Below are positions 1-8,853 of a stretch of DNA of 64,000 bases, piece after piece. The first letter of the stretch is position 1, and every line of letters starts with the position of its first letter. The notes beneath the pieces were generated by a model. That model saw only the letters and a list, made by a program, of their open reading frames with translations, ran no database searches and was not told where the DNA came from. The position numbers and the translations under genes are program-made. The DNA lies in the NCBI RefSeq assembly GCF_044762665.1, contig NZ_JBIWES010000003.1, positions 372,001 through 436,000 of the forward strand, read 5' to 3'. The DNA comes from Peribacillus frigoritolerans_B. GTDB taxonomy: Bacteria; Bacillota; Bacilli; Bacillales; DSM-1321.

Positions 1-81
1 CTTACACATGAGTCGACTGTCCAGTTTATCGATACGGTCGTCGATAACTTCATTAGCTGGTATAGTCATCATACTCGTTAA
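1..81 (+). CDS. C-terminal end of an unidentified gene (partial)
   Basis: An open frame runs from the first base of the window to a TAA at 79-81 and gives 26 residues ending FISWYSHHTR. A strong stem-loop follows 9 bases later, which is what makes a real gene end likely. Too little is visible to name the protein. The opposite strand is also open here but has no ribosome binding site. Confidence 0.45.
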   Translation, partial: LTHESTVQFIDTVVDNFISWYSHHTR

Positions 82-90
82 TGCTTTTTT

Positions 91-130
91 ACAAGAATCC
101 CAGCAGGTATGATCCTGCTGGGATTCTTGT
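91..130. terminator. bidirectional terminator
   Basis: Long perfect stem ACAAGAATCCCAGCAGG / CCTGCTGGGATTCTTGT. It sits between the partial + strand gene and the end of gdh on the - strand and probably serves both. Confidence 0.85.
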
Positions 131-160
131 TGCATCAAAAGAGGGAATTAACCAAAATAT

Positions 161-946
161 TCATCCTCTACCAGCTTGGAATGAAGGGTATTTTGTCATT
201 CCCCCGTCAGCGAATAGAGTGATGCCCGTTACATAACTGGACTCTGAAGATGCGAGCCATGCAGCAACCGCGGCAATTTCTTCAGGTTTTCCGATATACC
301 CCATCGGAATCATGCTTTCAAGATCCTTTTTCTTTTCGGGATCTTCAAGCTTGTCGGCATTTATTGGCGTGGCGATGGCCCCGGGACCAATGCTGTTCAC
401 ACGGATCCCTTTTGGTGCATATTCAAGAGCCAGGGTTTCCGTAAGCAGCTTCACCCCGCCCTTGCTTGCTGCATAGTGAACGAATAAAGGCCAGGGAATC
501 ATCTCATGTACACTGGACATATTTATTACATTCCCTTTAATATCGTTCTCGACAAAATACTTGATAGCTTCACGGCAGCCTAAGAAATTTCCCGTTAAGT
601 TAGTAGCGATTACCCTATTCCAGTCGCTTAACGGCATCTCGTGAGATGGAACCGGATTTTCAATTCCTGCATTATTGATGAATATATCGAGTTTCCCGAA
701 ATTCTTTATCGCTGATTGAACAAGGTTAATAACATCTTCTTCAACTGTGACATCGCCTTTTACTGCAATGGCTTCCCCGCCATTTGTTTTGATTTCTTCC
801 ATTACACTATCCGCTTCTTCTGATTTAGTGCGATAATTAACCACGACCTTTGCCTTTTCCTTAGCAAAGCGAATGGCCATCGCTTTTCCTAAACCAGTGG
901 ATGAACCGGTTATAACAACGACCTTACCTTCTAAATCTGTATACAT
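161..946 (-). CDS. gdh: glucose 1-dehydrogenase (SDR family)
   Basis: Oxidises beta-D-glucose to gluconolactone with NAD(P)+. The 261 residues match, as I recall it, the Bacillus megaterium/subtilis enzyme almost throughout, including length and the C-terminal QAGRG. Visible motifs are the Rossmann signature TGSSTGLG at residues 13-20, NNAG near 91, and the SDR active site Ser (INMSS, about 145), Tyr (YAASK, about 158) and Lys (about 162). Start ATG at 946 follows GGAGGGTGATTAA. It lies 15 bases downstream of glcU on the same strand, so the two form one operon. In B. subtilis and B. megaterium gdh is expressed in the forespore under SigG and the enzyme works in germinating spores; I did not identify the promoter here. 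Confidence 0.96.
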   Translation of the reverse strand: MYTDLEGKVVVITGSSTGLGKAMAIRFAKEKAKVVVNYRTKSEEADSVMEEIKTNGGEAIAVKGDVTVEEDVINLVQSAIKNFGKLDIFINNAGIENPVPSHEMPLSDWNRVIATNLTGNFLGCREAIKYFVENDIKGNVINMSSVHEMIPWPLFVHYAASKGGVKLLTETLALEYAPKGIRVNSIGPGAIATPINADKLEDPEKKKDLESMIPMGYIGKPEEIAAVAAWLASSESSYVTGITLFADGGMTKYPSFQAGRG

Positions 947-961
947 TTAATCACCCTCCAA

Positions 962-1816
962 TTAACTTTTTGCCAATCCAAGCATTATCCCAGCTATGAT
1001 GATCAAGATAATCCCAATTACAATTCCAATTAGTTGGCGCTTCGTTTTCTTTTCACGTAAAATGAAGATCCCGCCAAGAGTTGAGATGACTATGCCCATT
1101 TGAGAAAGGGAAAAACTAGTAGCCACTCCCACACGGGGCTGGGAAATGAATAGAAACATGTTCCCTGCAGCCCATATCAATCCCGGAATGATATTGCGAA
1201 TCGTATATTTGTTAAACGGTTTATGTTTAAAAGTCAATAACAGACCGCCTATCACCATCCCGATCGCTTGAGGGAACAACGCTGACCACCCGTCAACATC
1301 AAAAAGACGGGCCACGACCACATAAACCAAATAACCGAATGTCGAGATGAGGAGAATAACAATTCCTTTCTTCAAGTTTCCCGACTTGCCCTCTTTCGAT
1401 TCTTTATCTTCCAAGGAGGTCAAGACGATTCCTATAATAATGAAGACCAATGCCAAAACGCCTAAAATAATAGCTTTCATTGTAGACCATTCGTTAAAAA
1501 CTATGACCCCGAATAAAGTGGTTGAAATGAGCTGCAATCCTGTTGATATCGGCATCGTTTTGGATACTCCCATTAAATCGATGCTCTTAAGCTGATTAGC
1601 TTGTCCAACGGCCCAAAACAATCCAGATACGACTCCGACTCCAAACACCAGAAGTGACAGCTTAATATCTGCAAAAATATAAACACCAATTGAAAAAATC
1701 AAGGCGCCAATCGTTGTACCTAGTGTTTGACTATAGGGTCCACCCCCGAGTTTCACATTAAATAAAACGATGCTTCCCCAGAACAATGCCGGCAAGAGAG
1801 CTAATAATATATCCAT
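962..1816 (-). CDS. glcU: glucose uptake permease GlcU
   Basis: Ten-helix GRP/DMT-superfamily membrane protein of 284 residues that imports glucose by a PTS-independent route and so feeds Gdh. It begins MDILLALLPALFWGSIV and carries GQANQLKSIDLMGV and QPRVGVATSFSLSQMG, both typical of Bacillus GlcU. The longest frame reaches 1843, but the ATG at 1816 follows GGGGGTTGAAA and gives the family's usual N-terminus, so I place the start there. It is the first gene of the glcU-gdh operon. No promoter was identified upstream. Confidence 0.93.
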   Translation of the reverse strand: MDILLALLPALFWGSIVLFNVKLGGGPYSQTLGTTIGALIFSIGVYIFADIKLSLLVFGVGVVSGLFWAVGQANQLKSIDLMGVSKTMPISTGLQLISTTLFGVIVFNEWSTMKAIILGVLALVFIIIGIVLTSLEDKESKEGKSGNLKKGIVILLISTFGYLVYVVVARLFDVDGWSALFPQAIGMVIGGLLLTFKHKPFNKYTIRNIIPGLIWAAGNMFLFISQPRVGVATSFSLSQMGIVISTLGGIFILREKKTKRQLIGIVIGIILIIIAGIMLGLAKS

Positions 1817-1948
1817 TTTCAACCCCCATATATGTAAGTACAAAACTAAGCAGGATATTTCATTTTGTTTTCTTTTAATATGTTCTCATTATTTGAAATG
1901 ACCCTTGGTAATTTTATGAAGTGTTCCCCCAAAAAAGCGTTCAACACA

Positions 1949-1974
1949 AAAAGGGCTGCAGAAGCAGCCCTTTT
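1949..1974 (-). terminator. terminator of the broken small gene
   Basis: Perfect 11-bp stem AAAAGGGCTGC / GCAGCCCTTTT with a 4-base loop. It lies 20 bases past the stop of the small frame at 1994-2181 and is followed by T residues on the - strand. Confidence 0.75.
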
Positions 1975-1993
1975 GGATGATATTATTGCACAG

Positions 1994-2181
1994 CTACCCA
2001 CCGTGTTGATGATGTTGCATGTCCATTTCCGAATCTCCACCGACCTTGAAATAATCACTTTCCCAAACAGCCGACGTTCCGATAATGATGATGGAGAACA
2101 AGAGGGTCAGAAAGAGGGGAGCAAATCCCCTCCCACTTTTTGAAGTTATTGAAACTCTGAATGATGCTCAGCTACCATCAC
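1994..2181 (-). pseudogene. frameshifted small membrane protein gene
   Basis: On the - strand AAAGGAGC precedes GTG-ATG at 2181-2176, which opens a frame of about ten codons (MVAEHHSEFQ) that stops at TAA. From that point a second frame, shifted by -1, continues with a hydrophobic segment (FAPLFLTLLFSIIIIG) and ends in the His-rich tail MDMQHHQHGG, followed at once by a terminator. Ribosome binding site, start, membrane segment, stop and terminator are all present but in two frames, so one missing base would explain it. I do not recognise the family. A sequencing error or a programmed shift cannot be excluded. Confidence 0.4.
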
Positions 2182-2559
2182 GCTCCTTTTATATTACACT
2201 GTCACCAAGCCCCTTTACCCTTTAAAACTTATGCAAGCAGTGAAAATCCCTCTACTTTGATACAACTTCATACTTTCAATAATCTTGCATTTGCCTGAAT
2301 TACTACAGTAATCGTTTGCCATGAATACGTCTGAGAGGGTCATCCGCATTACTACACGGATCAGGAGAGCCGATCATCATTCTTCCCACCCCTGGCTATT
2401 ATCAATATGAGCTTTGTTTTTTAATTTTCGACAAGTATTTCGAAAACTTTTGACTGAAAAAAATTAAACAACGCCCCACTTCAATAAAACATCCAACTTA
2501 CAGAACTGGTGATAATAAAAAAAGCAAACCATAGTCAAGGGTCACACAGTTTGTAGACA

Positions 2560-2775
2560 AAAGAGTTCGGAATGGTTAACACCACAGATGTTTGCGGGAG
2601 GAGGCTTGGCAGACTTTCGACGGAAAAGAACCGATTTCCTGATACCAACGTAGATTTCCACTCCAGGCACTCGCTTTCCGCGGGCGGTCCGTGAGCCTCC
2701 TCGGCGCCTATGCGCCTGCGGGGTCTCACTTGGACACGCTTTTCCCGCAGGAGTCTCGCACCTTACGTTCCAATC
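2560..2775. repeat. chimeric dispersed repeat (type A end joined to inverted type B)
   Basis: The left part, to about 2648, matches the type A repeat (CTTGGCAGACTTTCGACGG, then ACCGATTTCCTGATACCAAC). The right part is an inverted type B repeat (TCCACTCCAGGCACTCGC, GCCTCCTCGGCGCC, TTTTCCCGCAGGAGTCTCGC). The segment is GC-richer than its surroundings and full of short palindromes. The 63-residue - strand frame inside it is not a gene. Confidence 0.75.
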
Positions 2776-2875
2776 AACTTTGTTTTATAATTCAGATCGA
2801 ACCGGACTCAAAATCTTAAAACAAGACTTGGTTATCAATGGTTTTTACTGTTTTATAATCCTTACTGGATAGAAA

Positions 2876-3053
2876 AAATTTGTTCACTCCCGCGGATAAC
2901 TGACTAGCCAAGACACCACAGACGCTTGCGGTAAGGGGGCTTGGCAACTATCGACGGAAAGGAACCGATTTCCTGATACCAACTGCAACTTTTTTTAAAA
3001 AGAAAAAACTGTAGACAAACTCGATTTTTCTTCGAAATTTGTCTACAGTCTCA
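2876..3053 (+). repeat. type A composite repeat with terminator-like hairpin
   Basis: A REP-like body (CTAGCCAAGACACCACAG, GCTTGCGGTAAGGGGGC, TCGACGGAAAGGAACCGATT) is followed by a long hairpin, ACTGTAGACAAACTCGA / TCGAAATTTGTCTACAGT, at 3009-3050. The same body-plus-hairpin order recurs at 49617-49797 and, inverted, at 13938-14155. The hairpin lies just past the end of kimA and may terminate it. Confidence 0.8.
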
Positions 3054-3094
3054 GCAAACCTGATGAAGGTTTCTTCTTTTCTAAGAAATGGAAT

Positions 3095-4921
3095 TTACTT
3101 CTTCAAATGATATGGCACTGTCGTAACAACCACATTTCTTTTATAAAGTAAGTAAGCGCGAATCAGTAAACTTGATTGGTTATGAAGTATATTGTGCCAG
3201 CCTTTCTTCGGAATGAATTGGGGGATGATCACCGTAACTTTATAATTGGATTCACTAGCCTTATGTTCAACTGTATCCACAAATTTAGTTAGTGGCTGAA
3301 TGATGCTTCTGTAATAAGAATTCAGTGTAACGAGCCTTACATCCGGCTGCCATTTTTTCCACTTTTCTCCGAATTTCTTTTCATCTTCTCTTTCAAAAGC
3401 GACATAAACGGCAATGACCTGATGTGCGGATAAAGATTTTGCATAATTTAAAGAGTTCTCAACCACATGAGTTATACCCGCCACAGGTACAATGATGATA
3501 TTTCCTTCAATTGGTAAGATTGGCTCACATGTTGTAATCCTTAGTTGGTCCCCAACTGCTTCATAATGCATTCTAATTCGATGAAAAATTAAAATGATGA
3601 TAGGTAAAAAAATCAAAACCGGCCAAACCTGAGTAAATTTGGTTAAAAAGAATATCATCGTGACGATAAAGCTAATTATGGCACCAATTGAATTAATGGT
3701 TAATTTCATCATCCAGCCTTTTGGCTTTTCGCGAATCCATTTAACAATCATCCCGGTCTGGGATAACGTAAATGGAATGAATACACCCACCGCATATAGC
3801 GGAATGAGATTTTCCGTATGTCCTTCAAATGCGACTATCAAGATGATGGATGCAAGTCCAAGTATGATAATTCCATTGGAATACCCTAAACGGTCCCCTC
3901 TGATCGTAAACGCCCTTGGTATGAATTTATCCTTCGCCAGATTTACCGCAAGCAGAGGGAAAGCCGAATAGCCAGTATTTGCTGCAAGTATCAAGATCAA
4001 TGCAGTCGTACCTTGAATGAAGAAATACATGAAATTCCGTCCAAAGATCTCTTCAGCAATCTGGGAGACGACCGTTACCTCTGCGCTAGGAACAATGCTT
4101 AAATAATAGGCTAAGAATACGATTCCCGAAAACAATACAGCTAGTAAGGAACCCATTGCTATTAATGTTTTCGCAGCATTATTCGGTGCTGGATCTTTAA
4201 AGTTCGGGATTGCATTTGAAATCGCTTCGACTCCTGTCAATGCGGAGCTTCCTGATGCAAATGCTCTTAGCAGTATAAATAAACTGATGCCAGCTACTGG
4301 AGTCCCAAGTGACGCATGCAATTCCGGTGAGACTCCTCCCGTCAAAATCTTGTAAATTCCAACCCCAATCAAGATGAACAATGCTAAAACGAATAGGTAC
4401 ACCGGATAGGCCAAGACAGAGGCCGATTCCGTAACCCCCCTAAGGTTCAAGATTGTAAGTAAGATGACGAATATAATGGCTATGACGACATTATATTCAT
4501 GCAGGCCGGGAAAAGCGGACGTGATGGCATCCGTACCAGCAGAAACACTTACCGCGACAGTTAATATATAATCGACCAATAAGGATCCCCCAGCTATCAA
4601 CCCTGGATTGACACCTAAATTGTTTTTTGAAACCACATAAGCTCCCCCGCCATGTGGATAAGCGAAAATGATTTGTCTGTAGGACAAAATCAAAGCAGTT
4701 AACAGGATCAATACTCCGATCGCGATAGGGATTGAATACCAGAAAGCCGCAGCACCGACCGTGATCAGGACGATCAATATTTGCTCCGGTCCATAAGCAA
4801 CCGAAGACAAAGCATCAGAAGATAATATCGCCAAAGCCTTTGTTTTGTTAAGCTTTTGTTCACCAAGTGCATTTGATTTTAAAGGTCTCCCAATCAAGAA
4901 CCTCTTTATAGCAGATAACAT
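3095..4921 (-). CDS. kimA: potassium importer KimA (APC superfamily)
   Basis: High-affinity K+/H+ symporter of the KUP-like branch of the APC superfamily, 608 residues. The N-terminal two thirds hold about 12 membrane helices, with LSSDALSSVAYGPEQI near residue 34 and YPHGGGAYVVS near 88. A cytosolic C-terminal domain of about 150 residues follows; in the B. subtilis protein (formerly YdaO) that domain binds c-di-AMP. A TTG at 4924 is possible, but the ATG at 4921 gives the expected start MLSAIKRFLIG. A c-di-AMP riboswitch and its terminator lie in the 5' leader, so expression should fall when c-di-AMP, and hence K+, is high. It is transcribed alone. Confidence 0.94.
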   Translation of the reverse strand: MLSAIKRFLIGRPLKSNALGEQKLNKTKALAILSSDALSSVAYGPEQILIVLITVGAAAFWYSIPIAIGVLILLTALILSYRQIIFAYPHGGGAYVVSKNNLGVNPGLIAGGSLLVDYILTVAVSVSAGTDAITSAFPGLHEYNVVIAIIFVILLTILNLRGVTESASVLAYPVYLFVLALFILIGVGIYKILTGGVSPELHASLGTPVAGISLFILLRAFASGSSALTGVEAISNAIPNFKDPAPNNAAKTLIAMGSLLAVLFSGIVFLAYYLSIVPSAEVTVVSQIAEEIFGRNFMYFFIQGTTALILILAANTGYSAFPLLAVNLAKDKFIPRAFTIRGDRLGYSNGIIILGLASIILIVAFEGHTENLIPLYAVGVFIPFTLSQTGMIVKWIREKPKGWMMKLTINSIGAIISFIVTMIFFLTKFTQVWPVLIFLPIIILIFHRIRMHYEAVGDQLRITTCEPILPIEGNIIIVPVAGITHVVENSLNYAKSLSAHQVIAVYVAFEREDEKKFGEKWKKWQPDVRLVTLNSYYRSIIQPLTKFVDTVEHKASESNYKVTVIIPQFIPKKGWHNILHNQSSLLIRAYLLYKRNVVVTTVPYHLKK

Positions 4922-4992
4922 CAAGAATTCACCACCATGTTTAATTTATAAGTTTATGATTCCCAGCTGTAGCAAAAAACGAGACGAAACAC

Positions 4993-5033
4993 AAAAATGC
5001 CTACAAGTCATAGCGAAATAGACCTGTAGACAT
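4993..5033 (-). terminator. riboswitch-controlled terminator of kimA
   Basis: The - strand reads TGTCTACAGGTC, a loop, GACTTGTAGGCA and then five T. It lies between the c-di-AMP aptamer and the kimA start, where the expression platform of ydaO-type riboswitches sits. Confidence 0.85.
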
Positions 5034-5075
5034 CAATTTTTTTGTCTAACAAGCTCCACCTTCCTTCTCATATAA

Positions 5076-5195
5076 CGCTTACGAGGTTAGCTGTCGGATT
5101 CGGACCTAAGAGTAGCCCTACCTTTTAAAGGATTCACCCCTTGGATTGTTAAAACAATCCCAATAACGGGTCCCCCGCACCATAAGGTTTAAGCG
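5076..5195 (-). promoter_or_regulatory. c-di-AMP riboswitch (ydaO/yuaA class)
   Basis: The - strand carries the conserved blocks of this class in order: CGCTTA, GGTGCGGGGGACCCG, GGGGTGAATCC, GGTAGGGCTAC, CCGAATCCGACAGCTAACC and CGTAAGCG. The first and last blocks pair as the closing P1 helix (CGCTTA with TAAGCG). Binding of c-di-AMP should favour the downstream terminator and switch kimA off. Confidence 0.96.
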
Positions 5196-5230
5196 ATTTA
5201 GAAATATGAAACTGTTGATTATCATACTCC

Positions 5231-5362
5231 CGTGAAATGGAAAAGTAAATGAAAATTTTACACAGAAATAGAATTATTCTTTGTAGGTGAGGTTTTATTC
5301 TTGACATATATTACATAAGTCATGCAAACACATGATTCGAAGGTAGGAAAGGAGGTAAGTAA
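5231..5362 (+). repeat. leader repeat, copy 1
   Basis: About 130 bases that align with 9869-9998: shared blocks include GTGAAAAT/ATGAAAAT, ACAGA(A/G)A, AAGTGAGGTTAT / TAGGTGAGGTTTT and a final GAAAGGAGG / GAAAGGAATG. In both places the block ends at the start of a very small + strand ORF, so it looks like a duplicated promoter and 5' leader. The remainder, 5423-5567, holds nothing I recognise. Confidence 0.55.
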
Positions 5363-5422
5363 ACGTCTAAAAAGAAAATAATCAAGCGCTCAATGAACAA
5401 TAGGTGGTCCAAAAAAGGTTAA
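5363..5422 (+). pseudogene. 19-codon mini-ORF with ACG in place of ATG
   Basis: A perfect ribosome binding site, GAAAGGAGGT, is followed at the right distance by ACG rather than a start codon. The frame then reads SKKKIIKRSMNNRWSKKG and stops. It lies directly behind leader repeat copy 1. The Lys/Arg-rich peptide has no family I recognise. It may be a start-codon mutant of a small gene, a non-ATG start, or chance. Confidence 0.3.
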
Positions 5423-5567
5423 AATGATTGCCACATGGAGAACGTGAAGGACGAAATTAAACAGATCTGCCCCAGCTTGGATAGTCATTAAATGCATAGA
5501 ATTTCGCTTTCCGATTCCATTTTAATTCCCGTCCAATCGGGGGCATTATTCCACTGATCCACCCTAA

Positions 5568-6023
5568 TTAATTCCTTCCTTCTTGAATTGGTCTCAAATT
5601 GCTTTTTTTAAAGACAAAGTATTTCTGGCCAAGATAGTTAAGCACTGTATAAAATATCGTTCCTATCAGAACAGCCAAATTTTGTTGTATGGATAAATGG
5701 ACGGATCCTTCCAGTGATTCTGCAATGGCTTGGCCTATGGAATAAGCGACGGAATAACAAATCAGAATTACGCAAAAGAAACGGGCAACTCCTCGCCGCC
5801 ATTCTATGTCGCTTTTAAAGGTAAAAGTCCTGTTCAAAAGAAAACTCGTTACAGCTCCCGTTCCATTGCCGAAAAAGGTGGAGACCCAGTAAGATAATTC
5901 AAGAACATTCATGAGAAAAAGCATGATGGAAAGTCCAACCGCTGTATTGACTATTCCAACCAATAAAAAGCGGATAAAGGAGTTAGTGTGTTTTAGATAG
6001 TTTTTCAATACTGTTCCGTTCAT
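5568..6023 (-). CDS. GtrA-family membrane protein (putative polyprenyl-sugar flippase)
   Basis: 151-residue protein with four hydrophobic segments and the GtrA/GtcA signature FLLVGIVNTAVG near the N-terminus, plus LLNRTFTF and LNYLGQKYFVFK. GtrA proteins are thought to flip undecaprenyl-phosphate-linked sugars across the membrane for transfer to teichoic acids or other envelope polymers. Start ATG at 6023 follows GGGAGC and lies inside the end of the glycosyltransferase gene (41-base overlap), which implies translational coupling. Third gene of the unit that starts at 8691. Confidence 0.88.
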   Translation of the reverse strand: MNGTVLKNYLKHTNSFIRFLLVGIVNTAVGLSIMLFLMNVLELSYWVSTFFGNGTGAVTSFLLNRTFTFKSDIEWRRGVARFFCVILICYSVAYSIGQAIAESLEGSVHLSIQQNLAVLIGTIFYTVLNYLGQKYFVFKKSNLRPIQEGRN

Positions 6024-7005
6024 TGTCTAGTTGCTCCCGTTTTTTTAAATCGAGCGGATTAAATAGATCAAGATCAACAATATATTTAGGCCGGCGTTTG
6101 GATTCATTATAGATTTTACCGATATATTCCCCAATCAAGCCGACAGCAATCAACTGCAGTCCACCGATCAACCATACGGAGGTAATTAATGAGGTCCACC
6201 CAGTTTCGGTCTGCCCATAAAATTTCAACCATAAAAAGTAAGAACCAAAGAGTAAGCTTATGAAAAAGGAAAGACATCCAAGCCATAATACAAGCCGGAT
6301 CGGTGTTACTGAAAAGGAAGTAATGCCATCAAGCGCAAAAGCAACCATCTTCTTAAATGGATATTTCGTTTCCCCAGCCAATCTTTCTTTTCGGTCATAA
6401 TAAACAGAGTCCGTCTTAAACCCAATGAGCGGTACAATCCCCCGTAAGAAAAGATTCGTTTCATCAAATCTCTCCAACTCCGCGATCGCCCTTTTGCTCA
6501 TTAGCCTGAAATCGGCATGATTATAGACAAGGTTAACACCCATCTTGTTCATCAATTTATAAAAACCGGTTGCAGATGTTCGTTTAAAAAATGAATCAAG
6601 GTCCCTTTTTTGGCGGACACCATATACGATTTCACATCCTTCATTGAATTTCCGAATGAATTCAGGGATGACTTGAATATCATCCTGTAAATCTGCATCA
6701 ATGGAAATCACACAATCCGAGGCTTCCTTGGCTGTAAACAATCCTGCCAGGAGTGCATTTTGATGTCCAGCATTCCGGGAAAGCTTTAGCCCTCGAACAT
6801 ATTCATTATTAATCGTTTCTTTATAAATGATCTTCCAAGTTTGATCCTTGCTTCCATCATCAACCAACAAAATTTTACTTAGACCAGAAACAACGTTTTC
6901 TTCGACTAACCCCCTCATCAATCCACAAAGCTGGGAAATGGTATCCTGCAAAACGCTTTCTTCGTTATAACAAGGTACAACAATCGTTACTATCGGTGAA
7001 TTCAT
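5983..7005 (-). CDS. CsbB/YkoT-type membrane glycosyltransferase (GT2)
   Basis: 340 residues. An N-terminal GT2 domain (IVTIVVPCYNEE at residues 5-16, LLVDDGSKD near 48, DADLQDD near 103) is followed by two C-terminal helices (near 235 and 270). This is the arrangement of CsbB, YkcC and YkoT, which load a sugar on undecaprenyl phosphate at the inner face of the membrane. Start ATG at 7005 follows AGGGGGGAATAGA. It lies 15 bases downstream of the YkoS-like gene and overlaps the GtrA gene, so all three probably act together. The sugar cannot be read from sequence; UDP-Glc or UDP-GlcNAc are the usual donors. Confidence 0.9.
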   Translation of the reverse strand: MNSPIVTIVVPCYNEESVLQDTISQLCGLMRGLVEENVVSGLSKILLVDDGSKDQTWKIIYKETINNEYVRGLKLSRNAGHQNALLAGLFTAKEASDCVISIDADLQDDIQVIPEFIRKFNEGCEIVYGVRQKRDLDSFFKRTSATGFYKLMNKMGVNLVYNHADFRLMSKRAIAELERFDETNLFLRGIVPLIGFKTDSVYYDRKERLAGETKYPFKKMVAFALDGITSFSVTPIRLVLWLGCLSFFISLLFGSYFLWLKFYGQTETGWTSLITSVWLIGGLQLIAVGLIGEYIGKIYNESKRRPKYIVDLDLFNPLDLKKREQLDNERNSIEKLSKTH

Positions 7006-7020
7006 TCTATTCCCCCCTTT

Positions 7021-8691
7021 TCACATGACTCTGTATAAATGAATTTTCCATGCGCTTCCTTTTTTTGTGAAAATCCTATCTAGTACCAATCCGTTTTCCT
7101 TCGCGTTGTTGATTGGGATGGCAGAAAATATATACTTCCCGCCTAATCCTTTAAACGCATCCATATTAAGGTCCAAATTTTCCAGCTCTTTCTTCGAACG
7201 TTTCTTGAACATATAATGCTTCCCAAGCTCATCGGTAAATAGGTAACAACGTCCTCCCCATTCATCAAAGTAAATTCTGATGTTTTTATTCTTAGCCAAT
7301 TCGTTTTCAATTATTTGACGAAATTGATGTTTGTAAGAAAGCGGATAGAAATTGTTATAGCTATCGAGCGTGTAAAATCCATTAAATTGAGCAATTGCGG
7401 GATGCAGCCCAATGCTGGCAACACGATATTCTTCCTGTGGAAGGTCAATATGATCTTTTATTTCCTGAAAAAGGCTTTCTGAATAGAACTCTTTAAAAGA
7501 TGGTTTTTTATTGTGAGTGATTTCTTCATTGAAACCCATTAAAATCATAATTTGAACGGCGATGAAAATAGAAAGTGTTTTCTTAGCATAGTCGCTGTGT
7601 TCCCAAATGATTTTTATCGCGAGGGCAAACCCCAAGTAAATTACCATCGGCCTTAAAAAGTGAAATCTGGCAAAATTAAATGTATCCAGGGTGTGAAACC
7701 TTTCCGTTAAAGGAAGCCAGCCTTTATAAAACCAAAATGCGTACCACGCTGAAAGCATAAAATTCAAGCCGAATAAAAAAACATATACCTTTTCCTGTCT
7801 CCACAGCTTTTTGGTCAGAATAATATAAAGCGCAAAGACTGTAATCGGCAGAATGATAAGCGCATGTACGGTCATGACATGTGTATGTCCAAGAACGAAA
7901 TTTTTGAAAGTAAGCTTAATGACCCAATCGAGCGGCAGCCTTGCGTGAAAATATTCATCTCTGCTGTTTGGCTCCGAATCAAAAATGAATGAAGCGACCA
8001 AACGATACTCCACCAAACCAAAAATGACGGTCATATACACGATCGAAAGAAGAAACGTTATATTCCAACCTTTTCTCCTGATCACATCCGTTAACCAAAG
8101 AAAGCCCATTGCAACAAGAAAAAAGAAAAAACCAAGCACGATGCTTGAATAAAGCGGTAAAAGTGTAAGGACCAAATAATTCTTCCAAGAATGGTCCTTG
8201 CCGCGAATATTCAAGAAAGCCCAAAGGGCTAGCGGCATCCCAAGTGTACTGAGCATTCCCGATGGCCAAAATGGGGTAAGGGCGAAGGCTAAGGATGTTC
8301 CAACCCTAATCCAACCTGATTGTCTTCCTGTAACCAAATGTTTCTTTAATAAAATATACATACCAAAGAATGCAATAAACCTTGTTAATGCCTGGCTTAT
8401 TGCATATGCAACCATTGTTGGAAAAATAGCATGAAGCCATACGATAATACTGAACTCACTGCCAAAAGCATTTCGGGGCAGCCCATTCATAATCTGGGGA
8501 ATTTTGGCGTCAATTCCACCGAATAACTCACCGCTTTCTGAAAGGACTTTATACCAGGCAAGGTTGGAATCCAAATTATCATGTACGCGAATATGCGCAT
8601 TTTCTCCAAGGATGATTAAAGGGGAAAGATATAAAACAATGATGAGTAAGGCAAAAAGGATTTGTTTTCTCTCTTGATTTTCAATTGGCAA
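7021..8691 (-). CDS. YkoS-like multispanning membrane protein (probable GT-C-fold transferase)
   Basis: 556 residues with about ten to twelve membrane segments and a soluble C-terminal part of about 170 residues. The early region ENAHIRVHDNLDSNLAWYK is acidic and lies outside the first helix, as in GT-C enzymes that use lipid-linked sugars. In B. subtilis ykoS sits next to ykoT and the pair forms one of the membrane glycosylation systems related to CsbB/YfhO; the layout here is the same with a GtrA gene added. The longest frame begins at a GTG (8700) that lies inside the ribosome binding site AGAGGTG; the TTG at 8691 has the correct spacing and is my choice. Acceptor polymer unknown; teichoic acid is likely. 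Confidence 0.78.
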   Translation of the reverse strand: MPIENQERKQILFALLIIVLYLSPLIILGENAHIRVHDNLDSNLAWYKVLSESGELFGGIDAKIPQIMNGLPRNAFGSEFSIIVWLHAIFPTMVAYAISQALTRFIAFFGMYILLKKHLVTGRQSGWIRVGTSLAFALTPFWPSGMLSTLGMPLALWAFLNIRGKDHSWKNYLVLTLLPLYSSIVLGFFFFLVAMGFLWLTDVIRRKGWNITFLLSIVYMTVIFGLVEYRLVASFIFDSEPNSRDEYFHARLPLDWVIKLTFKNFVLGHTHVMTVHALIILPITVFALYIILTKKLWRQEKVYVFLFGLNFMLSAWYAFWFYKGWLPLTERFHTLDTFNFARFHFLRPMVIYLGFALAIKIIWEHSDYAKKTLSIFIAVQIMILMGFNEEITHNKKPSFKEFYSESLFQEIKDHIDLPQEEYRVASIGLHPAIAQFNGFYTLDSYNNFYPLSYKHQFRQIIENELAKNKNIRIYFDEWGGRCYLFTDELGKHYMFKKRSKKELENLDLNMDAFKGLGGKYIFSAIPINNAKENGLVLDRIFTKKGSAWKIHLYRVM

Positions 8692-8853
8692 AATATACAC
8701 CTCTTGATTAAATTCATATATCCATAATATTTGGCTTCAAAGGTAAATCTATTCTTTTTCAGGGATTTATTTTAACCTATTTTGATATAGGTCAACCAAT
8801 GACCACATAAAATGCAATAAGCATATAAAAGAACCTTAAAAAGGGGCTGGGCT

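Noticed and set aside
2535..2729. 64-codon - strand frame
   Set aside because: Lies across the repeat at 2560-2775 and reflects its GC-rich sequence rather than a gene.
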